Source: Bacteroidales bacterium (lineage in GTDB: Bacteria; Bacteroidota; Bacteroidia; Bacteroidales; UBA4417). Taken from it: 64,000 nt of DNA. The stretch covers positions 1 through 64,000 of the forward strand of contig JADJHD010000010.1 in the NCBI GenBank assembly GCA_016707705.1, read 5' to 3'. Shown one piece after another: positions 20,801 through 29,548 of the stretch; position 1 is the stretch's first letter, and each line of letters starts with the position of its first letter. The notes beneath the pieces are model-generated. The model made no database searches. It saw nothing but the letters and a program-made list of their open reading frames with translations, and was not told where the DNA came from. The position numbers and the translations under genes are program-made.

Positions 20801-22283
20801 GGAACCGGTACATTCACCGTTACATCAGCCGGCACCTATTACTTAGGATGGCATGGTTACAGTGATGCTGACATGTGGTATCTCGTTGTTGATGACATCA
20901 GTATTTCTGAAGTTGTTGCTCATGATGTTGCTGTAACCTCAGTTGACATGGGATCACTTTTGACTCCAGAAGCAACTACACCTAAGGCAACAGTAGTTAA
21001 TAACGGAAGCAACACTGAAACTTTCAATGTTACCATGACCATTGGTTCATACACTGATGTTCAGACTGTTACTGCACTTGCTCCAGGAGCATCCGTACAG
21101 GTTTCCTTTGCTAACTGGACACCAGCTGTCGGAACCTATACAGCTCAGGCTTGCACTAACCTCGGTTCAGATTTGGTTCCTGCAAATGATTGCAAGACTA
21201 AGTCAATTTCTATTGAGGTTCTTACCAAGTTCTATGCTTACAATGCATATGACCCAACCGGATCAGTGCCTCAGGGACCTGGTTACTTCTATAAGGAACA
21301 TCCAGAAATTTTTGTATCACTTGCACCAACCACTTCAGTTGAATTCATCGGAGCCGGTACATGGGCAAATGATGTATGGTACGGATCAGAGTACTATGAC
21401 AGTACAATTCCTGATGGTGGTGGCTGGTATAAGATTGATGCCAATAATGGTTCAATGACCAAAATTGCTGATCTTGCAAAAGGATTCACCGGTATCACCT
21501 ATGATCATATCAATAGCGTAATGTACGGTATTGAATGGGATGGTGCTACAAATATTCTTTACACTATTGTTCCTGCTACAGGTGCATATACACTTGTTGG
21601 ATCAGTTGCCCCTGGTGAATTACTCATCAACCTTGCAACAGATGAAACCGGAATGTTATATGCCCTTGGTAGTACTACTGACCATCTCTTCAAAATCAAT
21701 CCTGCTGGTTTGGTTTTAACTGACATCGGTGCAACAGGTGTATCAATGAACTATGCACAGGATATGGAATATGACTACAACAGCAATACAATGTATGCTG
21801 CAGCCTATACAACATTAGGTCAGCTTTACACTGTTAACCTGACTTCAGGCGCAATGACACTGGTAAATGGATTCCAGGGTGGTGCTGAACTTTGTGGTCT
21901 GGCTATTCCTTATACTTACAATCCAAGCAAGACCCTCAGCGTTACTGCATTGTTCGAAGGACTTGCAGCTGACAGAGGAGTTGGAGCTCCTCCAGCAGGA
22001 ACCATGTTCCAGGCTTATGATGAACTCGGACCTCATTTCGCAGCAGGAATTCGGTAATAACCAGAAACTTGTTGGCGCTTTAGCTTACATTTATTCAGGT
22101 GACGAAAATCAGGATGGTCTTGTTGACTCTACTGACCTGAATGACTGCGATAATGAATCAACTGCATTTACCGCTGGTTATGTTGTTACTGACATGAATG
22201 GTGACGGTTTGGTTGACTCCTCCGACCTTAATATCATTGACAATAACAATGCAGCTTTCGTAGCTACTGTTTTGCCTTACTAA
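14822..22283 (+). CDS. Giant secreted beta-helix adhesin with damaged dockerin-like C-terminal module
   Basis: About 2,480 residues if the two frames are joined; the first frame stops at 22057. Signal peptide MKRILLFLVALAISSMSFA. Residues about 20-770 form a right-handed parallel beta-helix with many NNN/NINNN turns (TIKNCSITLNKANT, VNINNNTVQNC, VNINNNVITGN). Then FnIII-like segments, a choice-of-anchor J domain (PYSQNFNAS ... YVDIDNFILEE), a GEVED-like domain (CAIWIDFNQDGDF ... YGETEDYKITI), further FnIII/anchor J repeats, and a propeller-like part (MYGIEWDG, MYALGSTTD). The C-terminal module starts LSVTALFEGL, but at about 22050 the sequence jumps from HFAAG to FGNNQKL in another frame: about 75-80 residues including HRNSIET are missing. 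The two loops (DENQDGLVDSTD, DMNGDGLVDSSD) follow, ending VLPY. Paralogous N-terminal domain to the 57594-63916 protein. Confidence 0.82.
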
Positions 22284-22292
22284 ATCTCTAAG

Positions 22293-22329
22293 AAGGAATT
22301 CCCTTTTTGAAGGGAATTCCTTCCTTATT
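22293..22329 (+). terminator. Rho-independent terminator after the beta-helix adhesin
   Basis: Twelve-base perfect stem AAGGAATTCCCT (22293-22304) / AGGGAATTCCTT (22311-22322), loop of six, then CCTTATTT. Confidence 0.8.
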
Positions 22330-22381
22330 TCGAAGTCAATAACCCAACAATAATTGATAATTAACCACTAAACTTCAACAC

Positions 22382-25300
22382 ATGAGAAAATCAATGACTC
22401 TCTTCCTGAAGGCGCTGCCACTACTACTGGTGCTACTTGCCTTCACAGGACTGCGCGCTCAGGAGAATGCAAATTCCAGTACACGATTGCGAAGGCACAG
22501 GTATCGACTAAGATCATTGGAATTCGATTTAACCTTCTTGACCTCAGATGCCACACAGAACTTCAAATTGCCACAGTTCAGGCCGGTGTTCTTGTTAATC
22601 CGCCTGTTTATGTTGGCGGAACTGTAACTGCCCAGATTGTTGCCGGAAGATCAACCACTCAACCGCACAGGTACCAACCAGCATAGGCTGGACCGCATCA
22701 CAGGGTATTATCAAGATTGCCGCCAAATCACCTCCGGGTTGCGGTGGCGGATCTGTTATTTCAACATCTGCAGCATCTCAATCCAGGATTTGCAGGGTAA
22801 AATTGACAAACACCCAGCCATGGGTAGCTTGTTCAACCCCAAATCTTGCCTTCTGTTTCACAACTGTACCTTATCCTACCAAGATTTCCTTCTATCAGGC
22901 ATCAGATTGTATAAATACAGCTGTTACGACCAGTGCCAGCAACTGTTTCAGTGTTGCTGCCAATGCACAGATGAACTGTCTTCCAACTCCACCAGCAGCC
23001 TTTGCCATGACCGGCGGCGGATCATATTGCCAGGGTGGTAATGGTGTTGCTGTAGGACTTGCAGGATCACAGATAAATGCTGTTTATACCTTTTCAAGGA
23101 TGGCAATGCTCAGGTTCCTACTTTTGCAGGAACAGGTGCAGCACTTAGCTTTGGAACTCTTCCAGTAGGTACTTATACCGCTTCAGGAAACAATACAGGC
23201 GGAACCACAGCAATGACCGGAAGTGCAATTGTAATTGAAACTCCCGCCAGCACTGTAGAAACTACAGCATCAGCATGCGACACTTACACATGGGCAGCAA
23301 ATGGTGTTACCTACACTGTAAGCGGTGATTATACCTATGTTGTTGGTTGTGTTACCAATATCCTTCACCTGACCATTACCCCAAGCAGCACAATTGAAAC
23401 AACAGCTTCAGCTTGTGATACTTACACATGGGCAGTTAACGGAACAACCTACACTGCAAGTGGCAATTACACTTCAGTATCAGGTTGTGTAACCAACGTT
23501 CTTCATCTGACCATCACCCCAAGCAGCACTGTAGAAACTACAGCAGCAGCTTGCGATACTTACACATGGGCAGTTAACGGAACCACCTACACTGCAAGTG
23601 GCGCACTTCAGTAGCAGGTTGCGTTACCAACATCCTTCACCTGACCATACCCCACAGACTGTAGAAACTACAGCATCAGCTTGCACACGGGCAGTTAACG
23701 GAACCACCTACACTGCAAGTGGCGATTACACTTCAGTAACAGGTTGCGTTACCACATCCTTACCTGACCATCACTCCAAGCAGCACTGTTGAACACAGTA
23801 GCAGCTTAGACCCACATGGGCAGTTAACGGAACCACCTACACTGCAAGTGGAGATTACACTTCAGTAGCAGGTTGCGTTACCAACGTACTTCACCTGACC
23901 ATTACCCCAAGCAGCACTGTAGAAACTACAGCAGCAGCTTGCGATACTTACACATGGGCAGCAAACGGTGTTACCTACACTGTAAGTGGTGATTATACTT
24001 ATGTAGCAGGTTGCGTTACCAACGTACTTCACCTGACCATTACTCCAAGCAGCGTAGTTGAATATACCGCAGCAGCTTGTGATTCATACACATGGGCAGT
24101 TAACGGAACCACCTACACAGCAAGTGGTGATTACACATCATGTAACAGGTTGCGTAACCAGCATCCTTCACCTGACCATCACACCTAGCGGAAACAATGA
24201 GTACACTGCATCAGCATGTGATTCATACACCTGGGCAGTTAACGGTGTTACCTACACTGCAAGTGGTGATTATACTTTCGTAAACGGTTGTTCAACCAAC
24301 GTTCTTCACCTGACCATTACTCCAAGCAGCACTGTAGAAACTACAGTAGCAGCCTGTGAAACTTACACATGGGCAGTAAACGGAACCACCTATACAGCAA
24401 GCGGTGATTACACATCAGTAACAGGTTGCGTAACCAGCATCCTCCACCTGACCATCAACACCACTGTAACCCCGACCTTCACAGCTTTAGGACCTTACTT
24501 CGTAGGATCAACCCCAGCTGCTCTTCCAGGAACTTCCATCGAAGGAATTACCGGATCATGGTCACCAGCCGCTATCAGCACTGCTGTAGCCGGTACTTTC
24601 ACCTTCACCTTTACTCCTGATGCTAACCAGTGTGCTTCAACAGCCACTATGAGCGTTGCTATCAATGAACTCCCATGCTTCGCAACTGAAACATGGAACG
24701 GTAGCGTAAGCAGCGACTGGAACAATGCAGCCAACTGGACACCAGCAGCTGTACCTTGCGCAACATCAGCAGTTATTGTTCCTGCCGGAACTGTAAACTT
24801 CCCAACCCTTAGTACACCAGCAACCGTTGTCAGCATCACAGTTGAAAGCGGAGCATCCTTCATCGGTTCAGAATTCCTGACCGCTGGAAGCGCACTGGTA
24901 AAACAGGATTTCCCACTTACCGGATATCATTACATTTCCTCACCTGTACAGGCTACCACTTTCGGAAATGTATTCCCAATCAACCAGACCGCAGTATGGG
25001 CATATCAGTATGATGAGCCAACAGGCGACTGGATGAACCTTACCATTGCTAACTCACTTGCAGTTGGAACCGGTTACTCAGTAAGAATGGATGTACCTCA
25101 GACCGCACTGTTTGCAGGTTCACTCAATGCAAACCCTGTAACTTTCAACTTGAGCAATCTTAGCACCAGCACAAATGCTGACCGCCAAGGATGGAACCTC
25201 GTTGGTAACCCATTCTCATCAGCTCTTGACTGGAACCAGATGTCAACATCAGGTGTTGTTGGTGGTGTTTATGTATGGAACGGTTTAGGTTATGTATCAT

Positions 25301-26095
25301 ACAATGGTGGCGTTGGTGCCCTCACTGGTGGTATCATTCCTTCAGTAAACGGTTTCTTTGTAAAGGCCGGCAATGCCCTCTCAAGCGTAACTATTCCTTT
25401 GGCAGCACGTGTACACAGCAATATTCCTTTCTACAAGGAAAGCTTCACCAACCTGCTTAGCCTCAAGGCTGAAGGAAACAATTACATTGATGAAACCTTC
25501 GTTAACTTCAACGATGCAGCTACTGCTTCATTGACGGCGACTTTGATGCTTACAAACTGCAGAACAGCGCTAATGTTCCTGCCCTGTACAGCATGACCGA
25601 CGGTCACGTCCTTTCAATCAACGCTCTGCCACAGCAGGATGTTATTGACCTGGGCTTCAAATGTGGTGTAAACGGAACCTATACCATCACTTCAGAAGGT
25701 ATGGAAAGCTTTGATGCTACAACCCCAATCTGGTTGGAAGACCTGAAGACTGGTGCTACACAGAATCTGCGTACCAACCCTGTTTACAGCTTCAACTATG
25801 CTACCGGTGAAGCAGAAAATCGTTTCAAACTGCATTTCAAATCAGCTAACGGTTTCAGAACAACAACCTGAGCGGTATCAATATCTACAGTGTACTTCGT
25901 ACTGTAGTTATCAGCAATACCACTAACCTCGCAGGTGAGGTATGGATCTTCGACATGGCAGGTCGCGAACTGGTTCACACCAGCATGAGCAGCCAGAATG
26001 AAACCCGTATCCCTGTGAACGCTGCAGTAGGCACCTATATGGTAAAAGTAGTTACCAGCACTGGTGTTGCAAGCAATAAGGTATTCATCCGCTAA
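22382..26095 (+). pseudogene. Repeat-rich T9SS adhesin with cohesin-like domain, broken by many frameshifts
   Basis: Signal peptide MRKSMTLFLKALPLLLVLLA ... LRAQE at ATG 22382. By following frames, the intact order would be: a cohesin-like domain (about 22450-22990; EFDL, VQAGVLVNPPVYVGGTVTAQ, LAFCFTTVPYPTKISFYQ), nine 46-residue repeats (ACDTYTWAVNGTTYTASGDY type), a WNGSVSSDWNNAANW domain, and a T9SS type A tail (AGEVWIFDMAGRELVHTS ... GTYMVKVVTS ... KVFIR), stop at 26093-26095. The sequence needs at least ten frame corrections: several around 22480-22640, one near 23090, a cluster of small deletions at 23600-23820, an insertion near 24140, a lost T near 25535 and another near 25856. These are either dense sequencing errors or real decay. 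Same N-terminal cohesin-like domain as the 37574, 46049 and 51312 proteins; same C-terminal half as 57594-63916. A tiny anchor protein follows. Confidence 0.8.
23249..24457 (+). repeat. Nine coding tandem repeats of about 138 bases (46 residues)
   Basis: Each unit reads approximately SSTVETTASACDTYTWAVNG then TTYTASGDYTSVTGCVTNIL then HLTITP. Units begin their CDTYTW box near 23274, 23412, 23550, 23680, 23807, 23938, 24076, 24215 and 24353. Units 3-5 are shortened to about 128-130 bases by scattered deletions that destroy the frame; units 6-9 keep the full period. Confidence 0.88.
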
Positions 26096-26106
26096 AGTTA
26101 ACGGTG

Positions 26107-26130
26107 CTTCCCCCGGTCCGCCGGGGGGAG
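26107..26130 (+). promoter_or_regulatory. Very stable GC hairpin with UNCG-type loop in the 61-base gene spacer
   Basis: Ten-base stem CTTCCCCCGG (26107-26116) / CCGGGGGGAG (26121-26130) closing a TCCG tetraloop; one G-T pair. No T-tract follows, so a simple intrinsic terminator is unlikely. In the transcript it would separate the adhesin message from the tiny anchor protein, a likely 3'-end stabiliser or partial attenuator. Confidence 0.55.
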
Positions 26131-26156
26131 TACTTCTCAGTCATTAAAACCAAACT

Positions 26157-26396
26157 ATGAGAAATATGAAAAAAATAGTTGTTGCTCTATCTGTTCTTGG
26201 ATTGGCTCTATGCCTCGCAGGTCCGTTGATGGCTCAGCCATTGCCAGGTGAACAAGGTAATGGAAGTCAGACCGGTGGCGAACCTATCCAGCCAATCGGA
26301 GGAGGTGCCCCAATAGGTGGTGGTGCCGGTATCCTCGTAGCTTTCGGCGTTGCTTACGCTGTTAGCCGCTTTAACTTCAAAAAGAACGAAGAATAA
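26157..26396 (+). CDS. Tiny secreted protein with C-terminal GGG-helix-charged tail (sorting-signal-like)
   Basis: 79 residues: signal peptide (MRNMKKIVVALSVLGLALC ... GPLMAQ; ATG 26166 is an alternative start), a Gly/Pro/Gln linker (LPGEQGNGSQTGGEPIQ), then PIGGGAPIGGGAG, one hydrophobic helix (ILVAFGVAYAVSRF) and a charged tail (NFKKNEE). This tripartite end resembles PEP-CTERM/exosortase-type signals and the Bacteroidota PID-CTERM-like small proteins with a P-I-D/G-G-G motif, but I cannot confirm the family. It follows the T9SS adhesin by 61 bases. Homologues at 56632-56880 and 57341-57565 lie beside the other T9SS-tailed giant. Leader AAAACCAAAC precedes the start. Confidence 0.8.
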   Translation: MRNMKKIVVALSVLGLALCLAGPLMAQPLPGEQGNGSQTGGEPIQPIGGGAPIGGGAGILVAFGVAYAVSRFNFKKNEE

Positions 26397-26417
26397 TATA
26401 TTTTTCTGTTCAAAGCA

Positions 26418-26460
26418 GAAAAGGCTGTCCCTCTTTCAGGGGCAGCCTTTCTTGTTTTTT
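26418..26460 (+). terminator. Terminator after the tiny anchor protein
   Basis: Stem GAAAAGGCTGTCCCT / AGGGGCAGCCTTTC (loop CTTTC region) followed by TTGTTTTTT ending 26460. It lies between convergent genes and can also serve the minus strand. Confidence 0.85.
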
Positions 26461-26512
26461 AATTAATTCAGCATCCTTTAGTATGAGCCTTTACTTTGCT
26501 CATAAAATGCCT

Positions 26513-29395
26513 TTAAGGAGTACTTTTGCCCACAAATACTTCAGCATTATTATCGATTACGATCATATCACTTGAATCAATCAACCCATCACCATTAATA
26601 TCTGTTGACAGATAACCGGTCTCAAAAGTAATTCCATCATTATCTACCGCTATCAGGTCGCTGGAATCAATAATACCATCCTGATTAGAATCGCCTGAGA
26701 AAATGGCGTAATGCCCATTCATATATTTCAGGTTATTGCCATAGGCCTGTGATGCCGAGCTGCAGAAATTATAATAGATCGCAGATCCCGCAAATGATAC
26801 CGGAGCTGCTGACCAGGTTTCAATGCTATTTCGATGTTTAACCACAATGTAATAGGAACCACTGTGGTTAACCGGGATCGTTACAGAAGCAAGACTGTCA
26901 GTTGTCAGATTCGCAGTAAACGGTCCGCCCACCAATTGGTAAGGAGCTACGGTGTTATGCAATTCAATTGATATCTGATCAGCTATGTTTGATGGAAACT
27001 GATACCCTGATTCATTATGGGCCTTGTTCATATTTGCTCCATTAAACAATCCTTCAAGATACATGTATAGATTTAGTGTCTTTGATGCAGCAGAAGTTAT
27101 GGACACATCGTCGATATACCAATAATCATATTGGTAAAGATCTCCTTCAACTGTGAATGCAAGATATGTGGAAGCAGAATTCAGGTTATGGGTGATTGTT
27201 GTATTGACAATTGCAGGTCCTACATTTGAAGAGGTTGTGGCCAGTGACCAATTTTCATTCGTCCAATTAACTCCGTCGGAGCTGGATTGAACCCTCAGAG
27301 TCACACCAGTAGAATATGCATCAAGCTTATGTCTGAATGAGAGATCAAGTTCCGCTAAGCCCACTGTATTCAGTGGAGCAGTAACCAATCTGCTTGCCCC
27401 CGGGTTTATGGATTGATAGGTAGATTTCATTTCAAATGGAGTTCCTCCAGCATTAGTCGTCTGTGCCAGCGACCAGCTATTCACTGTTCCAATACCAGTC
27501 ATCTGGGTCGACCAGCAGTTTGGAAGCAGTTCGGAAGAGAAGTTCTGAGTATATGGCAGAGAAACCACGCTGCATAGGGTCCTGCCACTTTGCGCCACCC
27601 CGTACGAATACTGATTGCTCCCTGTAACCGACCAGATTTTGTAATAGTACGTAGTGGAAGCTGAAAGACCGCTATGAATGAAACTCGTTAAGGAACCGGA
27701 ATAAAGAACCGTCCCTCCTCCTGAAATAGTGTTTCCAGCTGAATAGGCAGTCCCCGAAACAGGGTTTCCAAATGTTGGAGATGTATTCCATGCCAGCATC
27801 ACATTATCATTTGAAACATTCCTGTTCCACTGCAGATTAATCTGGGATGTACTTATTCCTGTTGCTGTAAACAATGAAGGAGTAGCTATGGTATTGATAC
27901 CAACTGTGAAGCTGATTGTATTTCCGGCTGAGGTAACATTCGAAATGGAAATTCCGCCCGGAGATCCATTTTGAAGAAATCCAGATGGATTTGTGGCATC
28001 ATTAATTGCGGTTCGCCCTGACTCTAAAGAATAGAATGCTGTAGAGGTATTTCCATTTACAGTTGTTGTACCATCTGGTCTGAAAATATAGACTTCATCA
28101 GGTGGACCATTTGCATTTCCACCATATGCAGGATCAATTCGGTAAACAAGAAGCCCTGATCCGGGCAAGGTCCCTTCATAGGTTCCGCTTGCCTTTCTGT
28201 ATTCAACAACATAGAACTCCGTTGTTGAATTTGGAGAAGCAATCTTATAGCAATTACCAGTTGAACTTGAAAGGGGATTTAATGTATATGTACCTGATGT
28301 AGTTATCTCAGGAATGGCTGTTATCCATGTTTGAGCTGCATATTTCCACTTCATGTAGGCACCCATATGACCAAAGCCTGACTCCATCAAATCCCAGTTC
28401 TGAACAGGATGCAATCCGTCATAGCTATAGTGATACAAATCAGGTGCGCCAACAGCATGAAACATCTCATGGCAAATAGTCTTTACTTCCAGCTGAGTTT
28501 CAGGCTGGAAAGTATACTCCCAAACCCTTTTGCCATTGATGTACACACTATAGGAATACAATGCCCAGCTATGAGCCCAAAGCAAGGATGCCCAGGCACC
28601 ATTACCTCCTCTTACATTAAAGCAAACATTATCGACATAACCATCATTGTCACCATCCACATTTAAGGTAGAAGGAACCGGTGAATTAATGCTTATCCAG
28701 TCCAGTGCATCCTTCAAAAGGGTATGTTCCCTTGTGGTTCGCTCTGAATCATTGCTGTAACCGTTAGGATTGGTAGTAGCATTATAGGGCTGAAAATAGC
28801 TTCTTGGATGCGTATCTGTATAGGATAAATTTGTAGTCATTGCACAATCAGGATAATGTGTTGAACTGATAGTGAATTGATTGTATGACACATCCTGAAA
28901 GTATGACTTTAAGGAAATTCCAGAGACAAGATTGAATTTGTCATCAAAAAACTGACGGGTATTGGTGAATTCAGTGTCATCCGAAAATTTAATGTAGACG
29001 ACAATATTGTTAAGGGTTCCGGTATGAGGAGCCTTCAGCCCTCTTGAAAGCCCGGAGGTGTACTTACGTCTGACCTCTTCATATGCATGAGAGGACATCT
29101 TAGCCCATTTCTTTAGTCCTACTATTGAAGGATCTACGGAATTGACCAAAAATGAAGTAGGAACAACTTGTTCACCTGAGATTTCTCCATAATAGTAGAA
29201 GCCATCATTAGCTTGAATTATAGTAAATCCGTCCTTGTCGTGTAGCCAGTTATAATACTCATCACCTGAGATGAAACAATCAATTTTAACTCCATCAGGC
29301 TGTTGTATTGAATATGGTTGAAAGCTGACATAATTCGCCAACAGATAGAAATTTGACAAGAGCAGGACTGCGAGAAGAAGGAAAAGTTTTTTCAT
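26513..29395 (-). CDS. Secreted M6-family metalloprotease with choice-of-anchor J and dockerin-like C-terminus
   Basis: 960 residues. Signal peptide MKKLFLLLAVLLLSNFYLLA. The N-terminal half is an M6 (immune-inhibitor-A-like) peptidase: PYSIQQPDG pro-region, YIKFSDDTEF, then the zinc site HEMFHAVGAPDLYHY (HExxHxxGxxD, about residue 308) and LMESGFGHMG. Next an FnIII-like domain (about 495-590, NLQWNRNVSNDNVMLAW), a choice-of-anchor J / MAM-like domain (about 600-765, PYTQNFSS ... DYWYIDDVSI), then the shared module from about 775 (LNLYMYLEGLFNGA, HRNSIETWSAAPVSF) with loops DSNQDGIIDSSD and DINGDGLIDSSD and the end KSTP. Secreted endopeptidase; substrate unknown. An 11-base inverted repeat lies immediately before the start codon. 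Confidence 0.9.
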   Translation of the reverse strand: MKKLFLLLAVLLLSNFYLLANYVSFQPYSIQQPDGVKIDCFISGDEYYNWLHDKDGFTIIQANDGFYYYGEISGEQVVPTSFLVNSVDPSIVGLKKWAKMSSHAYEEVRRKYTSGLSRGLKAPHTGTLNNIVVYIKFSDDTEFTNTRQFFDDKFNLVSGISLKSYFQDVSYNQFTISSTHYPDCAMTTNLSYTDTHPRSYFQPYNATTNPNGYSNDSERTTREHTLLKDALDWISINSPVPSTLNVDGDNDGYVDNVCFNVRGGNGAWASLLWAHSWALYSYSVYINGKRVWEYTFQPETQLEVKTICHEMFHAVGAPDLYHYSYDGLHPVQNWDLMESGFGHMGAYMKWKYAAQTWITAIPEITTSGTYTLNPLSSSTGNCYKIASPNSTTEFYVVEYRKASGTYEGTLPGSGLLVYRIDPAYGGNANGPPDEVYIFRPDGTTTVNGNTSTAFYSLESGRTAINDATNPSGFLQNGSPGGISISNVTSAGNTISFTVGINTIATPSLFTATGISTSQINLQWNRNVSNDNVMLAWNTSPTFGNPVSGTAYSAGNTISGGGTVLYSGSLTSFIHSGLSASTTYYYKIWSVTGSNQYSYGVAQSGRTLCSVVSLPYTQNFSSELLPNCWSTQMTGIGTVNSWSLAQTTNAGGTPFEMKSTYQSINPGASRLVTAPLNTVGLAELDLSFRHKLDAYSTGVTLRVQSSSDGVNWTNENWSLATTSSNVGPAIVNTTITHNLNSASTYLAFTVEGDLYQYDYWYIDDVSITSAASKTLNLYMYLEGLFNGANMNKAHNESGYQFPSNIADQISIELHNTVAPYQLVGGPFTANLTTDSLASVTIPVNHSGSYYIVVKHRNSIETWSAAPVSFAGSAIYYNFCSSASQAYGNNLKYMNGHYAIFSGDSNQDGIIDSSDLIAVDNDGITFETGYLSTDINGDGLIDSSDMIVIDNNAEVFVGKSTP

Positions 29396-29400
29396 ATTTC

Positions 29401-29429
29401 AGATTAATAATGGGATTAATTATTAATCT
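29401..29429. promoter_or_regulatory. Inverted repeat in the leader of the M6 protease gene
   Basis: Perfect 11-base arms AGATTAATAAT (29401-29411) and ATTATTAATCT (29419-29429), seven-base loop, ending five bases before the start codon on the minus strand. Could be an operator, or an RNA hairpin blocking initiation. Confidence 0.45.
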
Positions 29430-29469
29430 GTAATCATGAGTATAGTAACTCACTTTTTTGAAAATATTT

Positions 29470-29528
29470 CATTAAAAAATGGCTGAATCAGCCCCGGCAT
29501 CAAATCCGGTTTTGAAACAGCCATTTTC
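29470..29528 (-). terminator. Terminator of the 29549-33207 gene
   Basis: On the minus strand AAAATGGCTG (29527-29518) pairs with CAGCCATTTT (29484-29475), with an inner GC-rich stem (CCGG elements), and is followed by T-rich sequence. Confidence 0.75.
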
Positions 29529-29548
29529 TGACCTAAAAATTATTAAAA

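Noticed and set aside
21042..21458. 138-codon open frame within the giant beta-helix gene
   Set aside because: Wrong-frame shadow, rich in Gln, Leu and His; no start context. The overlapping frame 21867-22283 matters only for its end, which is the shifted C-terminus of the adhesin.
23249..24457. Regular repeats considered as a CRISPR array
   Set aside because: Period of about 138 bases with no unique spacers; units encode a 46-residue protein repeat.
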